Below are positions 1 to 8,419 of a stretch of 64,000 bases of DNA, one piece after another. Position 1 is the stretch's first letter; every line of letters starts with the position of its first letter. Origin of the DNA: JAFDVL01 sp963794955 (lineage in GTDB: Bacteria; Acidobacteriota; Blastocatellia; RBC074). A program made the position numbers and the translations under genes. The notes under the pieces were generated by a model, which worked only from the letters and a program-made list of their open reading frames with translations, had not been told where the DNA came from and did not search any database. Where the stretch lies: contig CAWCGF010000039.1 of NCBI GenBank assembly GCA_963794955.1, forward strand, positions 186,001-250,000. The letters are read 5' to 3'.

Positions 1-213
1 ATCGTCTTTTCGCACGACCGCACCGCTGCGCCAGACACGATCGTCACGGGCATCGGGCCGTTCGTGACCGAATATCAAGTGCTGGTTTCGCTGGATGGCA
101 AAGCGTGGAAAGTTGTTGCTGATTCATTAGCGCGTCCGCCCTACAACGAAGCGCATTTGATCGAACGTTTTGCGCCCGCAGTGACTGTCCATCGAAGAAA
201 AGCAAAAGCGTGA
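1..213 (+). CDS. DUF1549/DUF1553 protein, upstream part (partial, frameshifted)
   Basis: This frame is open from the window edge and stops at 211-213. It encodes the discoidin-like part that lies before DUF1553 in planctomycete-type cytochrome proteins (VTEYQVLVSLDGKAWKVV, then RPPYNEAHLIERF). The family continues directly into the sequence found one frame later, starting LSIEEKQKRESL. A single extra base near 184-187 therefore seems to split one gene. Such proteins are secreted and are thought to act with DUF1501 partners on complex glycans; their chemistry is not established. The true start lies outside the window. Confidence 0.6.
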   Translation: MVFSHDRTAAPDTIVTGIGPFVTEYQVLVSLDGKAWKVVADSLARPPYNEAHLIERFAPAVTVHRRKAKA

Positions 214-1270
214 ATCACTCGACGCGGAACTGGCAACCATCAACCGCGAGCTAAAAGCGATTCCAGCTTTGCCGCTCGTATGGGCAGGCAAATTTGAGCA
301 GCCGAAAGAAACGACCTATGTGCATAAAGGCGGCGATCCGCAACGACGCGGCGCAGATGTGCGTCCGGCAAGTTTGGCTGTGCTGGCTGGGGCAATGAAG
401 TCGTTCGAGTTGCCTGCCGATGCGCCCGAAAGCGAACGCCGTCTGGCGCTCGCCAACTGGATTGCGAGCGATGAAAACCCGCTGACGGCCCGCGTGCTGG
501 CGAATCGCATTTGGCATTATCACTTCGGCACCGGCATCGTAGACACGCCGAGCGATTTCGGTTTTCTCGGCGGCAAGCCCTCGCATCCTGAATTGCTTGA
601 TTGGCTGGCGCGACGACTGCAAACACACGGCTGGCAACTGAAGCCACTGCATCGTGAAATCCTGTTATCGCAGACCTATCAGCAGAGCGGCGCGTATCGG
701 GAAGAGGCCGCAAAGCAGGACGGCAACACGCGTTTGTTGTGGCGCTTCCCGCCACGCCGATTACACGCCGAAGAAATCCGCGACACAATGCTGAGCGTAA
801 CAGGCAAACTCAATTTGCAAATGGGCGGGCCGAGCTTTCGGCTGTATCGCTACTTGGAAGACAACGTCGCTACCTACGTGCCGCTGGATCAACACGGCGC
901 AGACACGTATCGCCGCGCGGTCTATCATCAAAATGCGCGGTCATCGCTGGTTGATGGATTGACAGATTTTGATTTGCCCGACAACGCCGGAGCCGCGCCC
1001 AATCGCATCAGCACGACTTCGCCGTTGCAGGCGCTGACGCTGCTCAATCATCAATTCACGTTAGATATGACAGATGCTTTAGCCAATCGTGTGAAGCAGG
1101 AAGCGCCAAATAAGGAAGCAGCGCAGGTGCGACGTACGTTTGCGCTCGCGTTTCAGCGGCAACCTTCCAACGAGGAAGAAACAGCGGCATTACAGTTAAT
1201 TACCAGGCACGGCTGGCGTGCGTTCTGTCGGGCGCTGCTGAATGCAAATGAATTGTTGTACATTTATTGA
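185..1270 (+). CDS. DUF1553 domain protein, C-terminal part (continues the frameshifted gene)
   Basis: The frame is open after a stop at 182-184 and continues the preceding fragment. Family landmarks are VWAGKFEQP and YVHKGGDPQRRG, then the DUF1553 core (RLALANWIASDENPLTARV, NRIWHYHFG, DFGFLGGKPSHPELLDWLA) and the usual C-terminal end CRALLNANELLYIY. The first potential start in this frame is TTG at 269, but the conserved sequence begins upstream of it. That supports a frameshifted gene and not an independent start. Proteins of this family usually sit directly before a DUF1501 gene, as here, and are exported. Function in glycan breakdown is inferred only from genomic association. Confidence 0.8.
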   Translation: MSIEEKQKRESLDAELATINRELKAIPALPLVWAGKFEQPKETTYVHKGGDPQRRGADVRPASLAVLAGAMKSFELPADAPESERRLALANWIASDENPLTARVLANRIWHYHFGTGIVDTPSDFGFLGGKPSHPELLDWLARRLQTHGWQLKPLHREILLSQTYQQSGAYREEAAKQDGNTRLLWRFPPRRLHAEEIRDTMLSVTGKLNLQMGGPSFRLYRYLEDNVATYVPLDQHGADTYRRAVYHQNARSSLVDGLTDFDLPDNAGAAPNRISTTSPLQALTLLNHQFTLDMTDALANRVKQEAPNKEAAQVRRTFALAFQRQPSNEEETAALQLITRHGWRAFCRALLNANELLYIY

Positions 1271-1412
1271 GGATTGATTCTGAAGCAAACATTCCTCACT
1301 CTTCATTTTGCTTTCTTCATTTTTTGCAGAGGGAAATGCGCAAAAGAATAGCCGTTGCACAATAATGAAAAAGGCTGAAGGAAGAAGGTAAAATGGTTTT
1401 TATTGAAATCGT

Positions 1413-1598
1413 ATGCGGGAACAACCACTAGCACTGACTCGCCGTCACTTCTTGTGCGACACAACCACGGGCTTAACGGGCGTAGCGTTAACGCATCTAC
1501 TCAACAACGAAGCCTTCTGCACAACGCCTTCAGCATCACGCGCCCAAAGCCAAACAGGTCTTGCAAATCTTTTGCCCCGGCGCGGCATCGCATGTTGA
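1413..1598 (+). CDS. Tat leader of the DUF1501 protein (separated by frameshift)
   Basis: Residues 1-30 are MREQPLALTRRHFLCDTT and a hydrophobic stretch. This is a twin-arginine-type leader typical of the N-terminus of acidobacterial DUF1501 proteins, most of which begin with almost the same motif. The frame drifts into unrelated sequence after about 1520-1535 and stops at 1596-1598. The conserved DUF1501 body continues in another frame. Counted from here to 2826, the combined length is about 471 codons, the usual family length. The gene is therefore whole apart from one apparent +1 shift. Confidence 0.55.
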   Translation: MREQPLALTRRHFLCDTTTGLTGVALTHLLNNEAFCTTPSASRAQSQTGLANLLPRRGIAC

Positions 1599-2826
1599 TT
1601 TGTGGGATCACAAACCCGCGCTCGAAAAATACGATGGCACGCCGCTGCCCGGTGCTGGAACCGAAGTCACTTTTCAAGGCAAGAACGGCAACTTGATGAA
1701 ATCGCCGTGGCCGTTCGCGCCTGCGGGACAAAGCGGCAAGATGCTGACGACGCTGTTGCCGTTTATGACCAAGCACGCGGATGACATTGCGTTCATTCAT
1801 TCGATGACTTCGCGCAGCAACACGCATGGGCCGGGCAGCGTGTTTATGAATACCGGCTCCGTGCGCGAAGGCTTTCCGTCCGCAGGCGCGTGGGCAAGCT
1901 ATGCACTTGGTAGCTTGAATGACAATCTGCCAACGTTTGTCGCAATCACCGATGTGCGCGGCGAACCGCCCAATGGCAAAGCGAATTGGACGAATGGCTT
2001 TTTGCCAGCGCAGCATCAGGCGACGATGCTGGCGGCGCATCAACCGCTCAGAAATCTGAATCGCCCGGCCAATATTTCGGAAACGGAAGAACAGGCGACA
2101 CGGGCGTTTTTGCAACGGCTCAACGATGCGCACGCCGAGCGCAATCCCGGCGAAGGCGAATTGCGGGCGCGGATGGCTTCGTATGAACTCGCCGCGCGCA
2201 TGCAACTCGCTGCGCCTGAACTCACCGATTTCAAAAGCGAGTCGGCAGCGACGCATAAACTTTACGGCACCGACGACAGCAATCCGCTGAAAGCTGCATA
2301 CGCGCGCAATTGTTTGTTGTCACGGCGACTGCTGGAACGCGGCGTGCGCTACGTCAGCTTGTATTGCGCCTCGCGGGCGAGCGGGATTGATGGCCTGCTG
2401 AACTGGGACGCACATCGCACACTCAAAACCGATTACGAACGCCATTGCCCGATTCTGGATCAACCGACAGCGGCCTTGCTCACGGACTTGAAACAGCGCG
2501 GCATGCTGAAAGATACGCTGGTGTTATGGACGACGGAATTCGGGCGCATGCCAACACATCAGGAAGGCACGACGGGGCGCGATCACAATCCTGACGGCTT
2601 TACCGTGTGGATGATGGGCGCGGGAACAAAAGGCGGCGTGAGCTATGGCGCGACGGATGAATTTGGACGCCGCGCGGTAGAGGATGTCGCCACGGTCTAT
2701 GATTTTTATGCGACGGTGTTGCATCTGCTGGGGCTGGATCACGAACGCCTGACTTATTATCACAACGGCACGAATCGGCGGCTGACCGATGTGCACGGAC
2801 ACGTCATCCGCGCAGTGTTGGCTTAA
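1561..2826 (+). CDS. DUF1501 domain-containing protein (sulfatase-like fold)
   Basis: The body of a DUF1501 protein, a family related to the alkaline phosphatase/sulfatase superfamily and found next to DUF1553 proteins. Landmarks are QIFCPGAASHVDLWDHKPAL, SMTSRSNTHGPGSVFMNTG, the GAWASYALG segment, and near the C-terminus LWTTEFGRMPTHQ and GRDHNPDGFTVWMMG. The conserved sequence actually starts upstream, near 1534 (HHAPKAKQV), and the Tat leader lies at 1413 in a different frame. The encoded protein is expected to be exported folded. The gene converges with the Kelch gene, with only 21 bases between them. Confidence 0.85.
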   Translation: MQIFCPGAASHVDLWDHKPALEKYDGTPLPGAGTEVTFQGKNGNLMKSPWPFAPAGQSGKMLTTLLPFMTKHADDIAFIHSMTSRSNTHGPGSVFMNTGSVREGFPSAGAWASYALGSLNDNLPTFVAITDVRGEPPNGKANWTNGFLPAQHQATMLAAHQPLRNLNRPANISETEEQATRAFLQRLNDAHAERNPGEGELRARMASYELAARMQLAAPELTDFKSESAATHKLYGTDDSNPLKAAYARNCLLSRRLLERGVRYVSLYCASRASGIDGLLNWDAHRTLKTDYERHCPILDQPTAALLTDLKQRGMLKDTLVLWTTEFGRMPTHQEGTTGRDHNPDGFTVWMMGAGTKGGVSYGATDEFGRRAVEDVATVYDFYATVLHLLGLDHERLTYYHNGTNRRLTDVHGHVIRAVLA

Positions 2827-2847
2827 CTCCAGCGGTCTTGCCAAACG

Positions 2848-4104
2848 TCAGCGTATCTTCAACACAAATGTGCGGTCGTTGTAGAGATAATCACGGCCAT
2901 AGCTCGCCGCCCCGCCCGTCACAATCAATTGGCCGTTGATAACTTCGGCGGCCCCCCAACTGAGCGGACGCGGCAAGAGCGGCCCCGGACGCCACTCGCG
3001 CGTGCGGGGCGCATAGATCAGCGTTTGATCTTCGCCTGCGGTGTCGCGTCCACCCAGCATCCAGATTTCGCCGCGATACGCCGTCATCTGGCACGAGCGC
3101 GGCTTAAAGGAAGCATCCACCTCCCAGCGTTTCGTGACCGTATCAAAAATTGCTAGCCCGCGATCACGCACGGCAATGTATAGTTTGCCGTCTAGTGTAG
3201 CGCCTGCAAGCGGCCCCATGCCCGTTGGGCCATCCGGTTCACGTCGCCAAACGGTTTCGCCTGTGCCGAGGCTTTCCATCTGTCCCGGCTGATCGTATTT
3301 GTCGCGTTCATTGCCCATCACGTACAGCCGTCCGCCTGCGGCCAAAGCCATCGGCATCGGGCGTGCAATAGTGTTGGGAACGCCTTCGGTCACAGCCTTT
3401 GTGCGCGGATCGAAAAGTTGTACCGTCGTGACAGCGTGGCGCGTGCCGTCGGCTTCGATCACGTCGCCACCGATGATCCAGATTTTGTTGTCGAAGGCCG
3501 CCGTCGCGCAATAAATTCGCCCGCGTCCAAAGCGTCCCGCCACACGCCAGCGCCAGCCTTTCGGATCAAGTTCCCATAATTCATCAAACGGATGCGAGCG
3601 CGTCGGGAAGCCCCATTCCGCCGTCAATCCACCTGCAACATAAAACTTATTGCGCAACACTGCCGCCGTCAGATCGTGATTGCTGGCGGGCATCCGCGCA
3701 ACGATTTCCCATTGCGATTGCGTGGCGACGCTGGTCGGAGCGAAGGCCATATCGTGTGCGCCTTCCTGTGGTTTGCGCGGATCGAAACGCACTGTGCGTG
3801 TGCCTTGCGTGAGCCATACAAAGCCGATTTCATCCGCGCGAATCGTGCGCCATTTATCAGGTGTCGCGCCGTTGATAGTTGGATCAATCCAAGTGGTGGG
3901 GGCTTGTGCCGGAAGCACCAATAATTTTCGTGCGCCGTTTTCCGCTGGCGCAAGCGTCCAAAAATTCGCGCAGGTATCGCGCACAGCGGGCAACGATCCG
4001 GCAGGCGGCGCGACGGGCGGCTTGGGCGTGCGCGCGGCAGGTTGCGCATAAACTGGCCACCACGCGAAGGCCAGCAAAATTATGGAGGTGATGATGCGTT
4101 TCAT
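2848..4104 (-). CDS. Secreted Kelch-repeat protein
   Basis: 418 residues. An N-terminal signal peptide (MKRIITSIILLAFAWWPVYAQ) is followed by a proline-rich linker and a beta-propeller made of Kelch repeats, visible as repeated GG plus W/Y blocks: YVAGGLTAEW, KIWIIGGD, RLYVMGNERD, EIWMLGGRD, LIVTGGAASYG. Such propellers usually bind carbohydrate or protein partners. It is the last gene of the reverse-strand catabolic operon, and its ATG overlaps the stop of the amidohydrolase as ATGA at 4101-4104, so translation is probably coupled. No catalytic residues can be assigned. Confidence 0.85.
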   Translation of the reverse strand: MKRIITSIILLAFAWWPVYAQPAARTPKPPVAPPAGSLPAVRDTCANFWTLAPAENGARKLLVLPAQAPTTWIDPTINGATPDKWRTIRADEIGFVWLTQGTRTVRFDPRKPQEGAHDMAFAPTSVATQSQWEIVARMPASNHDLTAAVLRNKFYVAGGLTAEWGFPTRSHPFDELWELDPKGWRWRVAGRFGRGRIYCATAAFDNKIWIIGGDVIEADGTRHAVTTVQLFDPRTKAVTEGVPNTIARPMPMALAAGGRLYVMGNERDKYDQPGQMESLGTGETVWRREPDGPTGMGPLAGATLDGKLYIAVRDRGLAIFDTVTKRWEVDASFKPRSCQMTAYRGEIWMLGGRDTAGEDQTLIYAPRTREWRPGPLLPRPLSWGAAEVINGQLIVTGGAASYGRDYLYNDRTFVLKIR

Positions 4105-5180
4105 TTTCCTAGCTCCCCTGCTTTACCGCGTGGCAGCCAACTGTAAGCGCGGCGTGAATTGCGCCAGAAAAATTTCTCTGCGTTCGTCTGACCTTGCTCG
4201 CCAAAATACGCGGCGACGATTTTGTGCAAGCTGTCGTATGGTGCGACGAGATTGCTGACCGGCCAGTTGCTGCCGAAGACCAGCCGATCAGCGCCGAACA
4301 ATTCCCACAGAACATCCAGGCGCGGGCGATACGCGCTGAGGTCTTCGCTCACGCGTCCATCCACGCGACGCACAACGTTGGAGACTTTCGCATAAACCTG
4401 CGGCAAGCGCGCGACTTCAGCCAAGGCGGTTTTCATCGCGGCGGGATCATTGTCCCAAACCGCAAACGGCAAATGATCAATCACCAGCCGCAGCTTCGGC
4501 GCGAGCTTCGCCAGACGCGTCACGTGCGGCAAGAGTGTCGCGCCGCCGATGACATCCAGCGTAAAGTTGCGCTCGTTCAAGCGCTGCAGGTCGCGCTTGA
4601 AGGCACTCTGGCCTAGCCCTTCCGCGCTAGATTTTTCGCCGAGCCGTAAGCCGCGAAACAGTGGATTCGCCCCGAAGCGTTTGAGTTGTGCGGCAAATTC
4701 CGGCTGCCCCAATTTCAGATTGCCGATGAAACCAACGATAGCGGGATGGTCTTTGGCCAAATCGAGAATCCATTGATTGTCTTCGACCCACGGGCTGGCT
4801 TCAACAACAACCGTGCCGACAACATTCAGCGGCTGCGTCAAGGCGACAAACTGCGCCGGGTAATGTGGTTGATACAACAGCTTTTCTTCCGGCCTCGGCC
4901 ATGGCACGCCTTGCGGACGCGTGGGATCATAAAAATGCGTGTGCGTGTCAATGGTCGGAATGGGCGCGCGCGACGGCGAAGCGTGTACGAAGGCAGTTGC
5001 TACGGCAAAGGCAGATGACTGATGCAAAAAAGCGCGACGCGTAGTAAGGCAAGGAGAGGGGGAGAAGGGGAGAAGAGGAGTGGGGGAGATAAGGGAAGTA
5101 ACTTGCCCGCTTCTCCCCTTCTCCCCTTCTCCCCTTCTCCCCCACTTCCCTGCTCTTCTTGGTTTTATTTTCTTGGTCAT
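4101..5180 (-). CDS. Amidohydrolase 2 family protein (COG3618-like, fuconolactonase type)
   Basis: A TIM-barrel metal-dependent hydrolase of the amidohydrolase_2/L-fuconolactonase type. Landmarks are the N-terminal DTHTHFYDPTRP metal motif, FRGLRLGE, the barrel-lining VIDHLPFAV and the C-terminal FGSNWPVS aspartate/asparagine region. The start at 5180 is chosen because its ATG overlaps the sulfatase stop as ATGA (5177-5180). The segment between this start and a Tat-like TTRRAFLHQSS leader is low-complexity, encoded by a purine/pyrimidine palindrome, so the natural start may lie just before TTRRAF. A role in opening sugar lactones is inferred from the family. The Kelch gene follows with another ATGA overlap. 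Confidence 0.8.
   Translation of the reverse strand: MTKKIKPRRAGKWGRRGEGEKGRSGQVTSLISPTPLLPFSPSPCLTTRRAFLHQSSAFAVATAFVHASPSRAPIPTIDTHTHFYDPTRPQGVPWPRPEEKLLYQPHYPAQFVALTQPLNVVGTVVVEASPWVEDNQWILDLAKDHPAIVGFIGNLKLGQPEFAAQLKRFGANPLFRGLRLGEKSSAEGLGQSAFKRDLQRLNERNFTLDVIGGATLLPHVTRLAKLAPKLRLVIDHLPFAVWDNDPAAMKTALAEVARLPQVYAKVSNVVRRVDGRVSEDLSAYRPRLDVLWELFGADRLVFGSNWPVSNLVAPYDSLHKIVAAYFGEQGQTNAEKFFWRNSRRAYSWLPRGKAGELGK
5047..5150. repeat. Purine/pyrimidine inverted repeat inside the amidohydrolase coding region
   Basis: GGGAGAAGGGGAGAAG-type sequence at about 5051-5088 faces its complement at 5110-5150. The same type of element is intergenic at 19174-19222 and 30163-30231. Here it is read through as the basic, then proline-rich N-terminus of the amidohydrolase. 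Confidence 0.75.
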
Positions 5181-6655
5181 TTGTTCCCAGCCTTTGTGCC
5201 CGGCTGCACGTTGTTCGGGCCGGGGCCTTGGTATTGTTTCCAGTATTGCTCGTGATAGGGATTGACCGCCGGTTGCGCGGCATCCTCGTTCACCAGCATC
5301 GGCAAGACCGCTGCCCACCATTTATCGTATTCGGCATCCATCGCTTTGACGATGTCAGGATGCGCGGCGGCAACGTCCGTTTTTTCGCCGGGGTCAGCTT
5401 GCACATTGTAGAGCACCCAGCGTTTGACGTTTTCATTGCTGTCGTTGACCAGATGCCAGCGTTTATTGCGCACGCTGACTTGCACGTATTTGTACTCGTT
5501 CGGACTCGCGCCTTTCGGCCAGCGCCCGATGTGCCGCACGAAATAACGATCCGCCCATTTGGTCGTGGGACGCTTCAGCAATGGCACGAGGCTGCGACCT
5601 TCGACTTGCGCTTTGACTGTGGCAGATAGCTTTGCGCCTGCGAGTTCCGCCAGGGTGGGAAACACATCCACGTGCGCGGTCAACGCGTCTACGGCAGCAG
5701 GTTTCAAGCGCCCCGGCCAACGCCAGAAACTCATCGCGCGCGTGCCACCCAGATACGGCGTATTTTTCGCGCCGCGCATGCCGGCATTCCACACGTTTAC
5801 GCCTGCGGTGCCACCGTTGTCATTCATGAAAATCAGCAGCGTATCGCGTTCGATGTTTTGTTCTTTCAGCAGTGCCAGCAGCTTACCGACGTTCTCGTCA
5901 ATGTTGTGAACCATCCCGAAAAACTTCGCGGTGTTTTTGGGGACTTTGTCGGCATACAGCTTTTCGTATTGTTCCGGCACATTCAGCGGCGTGTGGGGCG
6001 CGTTCGGCGTGATGTAGGCGAAAAAGGGACGCTGGCCTTTGACCGTCTTCATCCATTGCATCGCCTGTCCAAAAAACACATCGGTGCAATAACCGCTGGT
6101 TTTCTCAAAACTCCCGTTGTGCAAGATGACGGGATCGAAATACGAATTGCCGGGCGCATCGCCGCACGTGCCGGGATAAGTTTGGCCGATGCCGCCGCAA
6201 CCGTGAATGAACATTTCATCAAAGCCGCGCCGGTTTGGACGATACTCCGGTTCATCGCCCAGATGCCATTTGCCGAAAATGCCGGTTGTGTAACCGACAG
6301 TTTTCAGCGCCTGTGCAATCGTCGTAGTTTTCAAGCTCATGCGCTCGCGTTCAAGGATCGTATGCGTGACGCCATTCTTGAAATCGTGTCGCCCCGACAA
6401 CAACGCCGAGCGCGTTGGCGCACAGGTCGTGCTGACGTGAAAGTCGGTGAAGCGTACGGATTCATCGTGCAAGCGATCCAGATTCGGCGTCTGCAAAATC
6501 GGATTGCCGTGCCGCCCCAGATCGCCATAGCCCTGATCGTCGGTCAGAATCAGAATGATGTTTGGTTGGCGTGGCTGTGCCATGACAGGCTGAAAAAACG
6601 CTATTATCAATAAACCTATGGCGTTGCCTAACAGAAATCTTTTGTTCAGTTTCAT
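5177..6655 (-). CDS. Arylsulfatase, type I formylglycine sulfatase
   Basis: About 492 residues from the ATG at 6655. A hydrophobic signal sequence is followed by NIILILTDDQGYGD, whose Asp pair binds calcium. The sulfatase signature TTCAPTRSALLSGR comes next; Cys78 would be converted to formylglycine. Further landmarks are TGIFGKWHLG, PFFAYITPNAPHTPL and FMNDNGG, all standard for family S1 enzymes. It hydrolyses sulfate esters, probably of polysaccharides, in the periplasm or outside the cell. The start is set by the ATGA overlap with the upstream sulfatase stop (6652-6655). The maturation enzyme for formylglycine is not in this window. Confidence 0.92.
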   Translation of the reverse strand: MKLNKRFLLGNAIGLLIIAFFQPVMAQPRQPNIILILTDDQGYGDLGRHGNPILQTPNLDRLHDESVRFTDFHVSTTCAPTRSALLSGRHDFKNGVTHTILERERMSLKTTTIAQALKTVGYTTGIFGKWHLGDEPEYRPNRRGFDEMFIHGCGGIGQTYPGTCGDAPGNSYFDPVILHNGSFEKTSGYCTDVFFGQAMQWMKTVKGQRPFFAYITPNAPHTPLNVPEQYEKLYADKVPKNTAKFFGMVHNIDENVGKLLALLKEQNIERDTLLIFMNDNGGTAGVNVWNAGMRGAKNTPYLGGTRAMSFWRWPGRLKPAAVDALTAHVDVFPTLAELAGAKLSATVKAQVEGRSLVPLLKRPTTKWADRYFVRHIGRWPKGASPNEYKYVQVSVRNKRWHLVNDSNENVKRWVLYNVQADPGEKTDVAAAHPDIVKAMDAEYDKWWAAVLPMLVNEDAAQPAVNPYHEQYWKQYQGPGPNNVQPGTKAGNK

Positions 6656-8130
6656 TGCGAGTCTCCGAAATATTTTTTGACGATCCAATCGGGTTGCCAT
6701 TGATCGGGCTTCCGCTGCTGCCCGGTCAAATCAATTTTAGGTGGTGGCGTGTTTTTCGTCGGCACTTCCAATATATCGCCGACTCGTGTCTGCCATTGCT
6801 TCATCAGTGCTTGCAGGCGTTGGACGTGCTTCGCATTTTCCGGGCGGGCGATCAGGTTACGCATCTCATGCGGATCGGTTTGGAGATCGAACAATTGCAA
6901 ATGCCCGATCTTCGGATACGCGATCAACTTCCAGCGCTCGTCGCGCACGGCCCGCTGAATTTCGAGATACGGCAAAAACACCGAATCACGCACGCGCGGC
7001 TTTTTGCCTTCCCACAACGGACGCAGACTTTCGCCTGCCAAATCCGCCGGAGCCGCCAGGCCCAGCGTGTCGCAAAGCGTGGGAAAAACATCAAGCAGGT
7101 ACGTGAAGGCGCGCGTGGACTTGCCGTTGGGAATGCCGGGGCCAGCGAGAATCAGCGGCGTGCGCATGCTGTGCTCGAAGACACTTTGCTTGCCCAGCAA
7201 GCCGTGGCTGCCGAGCGCCAGCCCGTTATCAGCGGCGAAAATGATGATCGTGTTGTCGGCCTGACCAGATTTTTTCAAGGCTTCCAGAATGCGCCCGATC
7301 TGTTCGTCCATGTGCGTGATCAGGCCGTAGTACTCGGCGAGTTGATCGCGGATCATCTTTTCCGTGCGTGGCCAGGCGCCCAGATTCTCATCGCGTCCGC
7401 CATTCATCATCCCATTGTCGAAGGGCAGTTGCGGCAGAAAATTCACCGGCAAGGGCGGCAGGCTACGGTAATACATTTCCCGATATTTTTCGGGTGGTTG
7501 GCGCGGATCGTGCGGCGCAGTGAAAGCGACATACGCGAAGAACGGTTTCCTGCCATCGTGATTTTGCAGAAACTCAATGGTGGAATCGGCAAACATGTCG
7601 CTCGAAAACTTCTCGCCTGTGCGTTCCGCCGTCAGCTTGCCATCCGCGCCCAGATCGCGCACCGGAACTTTGGTGTGATCAGACATTCCGCCAAACATCA
7701 CTGTCTTGCCGTGCTGAAATGCTCGCAGATAGGAGGTCTGGCCGTTGTGCCATTTGCCCGTGCCAAAGGTGACGTAGCCATTCTCGCCCAAATGCTCCGG
7801 CAGCAGACGCGCACCTTTCAGCGTCGGCGCATCAACGTGAAACCACGTCTTGCCACTCATCAGCATCGCGCGGCTCGGCACACAAACTGCGCCGCTGTTA
7901 CCGCCGAAAATATAATTGCCGCGAAAGCTGAAGCCACGACGCACAAGGCCGTCAATATTGGGCGTTTTGATGTGCGGATTGCCATGCGCGGCGATGGTGT
8001 CGGCTCGCATGTCATCGGCGAAGAGAAACAGGACGTTGCGCTTCTTTGCTGGATTAGCAGTTTGTGCAGGCGACGAAATTGGCAAGGCTAATAACAGAAA
8101 GGCGATGACCAAAAGGGGTAAGTTTTTCAT
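6652..8130 (-). CDS. Sulfatase, type I (choline-/iduronate-sulfatase-like)
   Basis: 492 residues with a clear signal peptide (MKNLPLLVIAFLLLALPISSPAQ). Catalytic landmarks are VLFLFADDMRADT (metal Asp39/Asp40), AVCVPSRAMLMSGK with Cys83 as the formylglycine precursor, TGKWHNGQ, PFFAYVAFTAPHDPRQ and FAADNGLALGSHGLLGKQ. The last motif is typical of the choline-sulfatase/iduronate-sulfatase branch, which differs from the branch of the next gene. Two different sulfatases in one operon suggest a substrate with more than one sulfate position. This is the first gene of the ATGA-linked operon 8130-2848. Confidence 0.92.
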   Translation of the reverse strand: MKNLPLLVIAFLLLALPISSPAQTANPAKKRNVLFLFADDMRADTIAAHGNPHIKTPNIDGLVRRGFSFRGNYIFGGNSGAVCVPSRAMLMSGKTWFHVDAPTLKGARLLPEHLGENGYVTFGTGKWHNGQTSYLRAFQHGKTVMFGGMSDHTKVPVRDLGADGKLTAERTGEKFSSDMFADSTIEFLQNHDGRKPFFAYVAFTAPHDPRQPPEKYREMYYRSLPPLPVNFLPQLPFDNGMMNGGRDENLGAWPRTEKMIRDQLAEYYGLITHMDEQIGRILEALKKSGQADNTIIIFAADNGLALGSHGLLGKQSVFEHSMRTPLILAGPGIPNGKSTRAFTYLLDVFPTLCDTLGLAAPADLAGESLRPLWEGKKPRVRDSVFLPYLEIQRAVRDERWKLIAYPKIGHLQLFDLQTDPHEMRNLIARPENAKHVQRLQALMKQWQTRVGDILEVPTKNTPPPKIDLTGQQRKPDQWQPDWIVKKYFGDSQ

Positions 8131-8167
8131 GATCGTTTCGTTTTACTTTTAGGCTATAGACCTTAAG

Positions 8168-8270
8168 AAAATGAACCACGAAGAAACGAAGAGCACGAAG
8201 AGAGGAAGAGGGGTATTTATTGGGTTTTCTTTGTTTCCTTCGTGTTCTTTGTGTTCTTCGTGGTTCATTT
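8168..8270. repeat. Intergenic inverted repeat (GAACCACGAAGAA type)
   Basis: Left arm 8168-8200 (AAATGAACCACGAAGAA and on) pairs imperfectly with right arm 8238-8270 (TTCTTCGTGGTTCATTT at its end). It lies upstream of the sulfatase operon and could form a long hairpin. No coding sequence was seen here. Confidence 0.7.
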
Positions 8271-8339
8271 CTTTTTCTTGAAAGCTATAGAAGTTCGTCG
8301 TCCCGGTCTTTGAAAAAAAACCGTGCCTCTCGAAATCAC

Positions 8340-8408
8340 GCGTTAAGAGTTCAAGCTTCAGGTTGGTTTTTCAGGCTAGAAATAAGCTGAAGCTTGAACT
8401 CTTAACGC
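8340..8408. repeat. Perfect 22-bp inverted repeat, 25-bp loop
   Basis: The arm at 8340-8361, which begins GCGTTAAGAGTTCAAGC, is perfectly complementary to 8387-8408. It sits 12 bases beyond the stop of the oxidoreductase gene and could act as its terminator hairpin, although no T-tract follows it. It also resembles the other dispersed palindromes in this window. Confidence 0.8.
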
Positions 8409-8419
8409 CTCCAATCAAT

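Noticed and set aside
5672..6613. A 313-codon + strand frame opposite a sulfatase gene
   Set aside because: Antisense to a complete sulfatase. No independent evidence for translation.
6655..8091. A 478-codon open frame on the + strand opposite a sulfatase gene
   Set aside because: It is antisense to a gene with all sulfatase motifs, has no ribosome site or recognisable family sequence, and reflects codon bias of the true gene.
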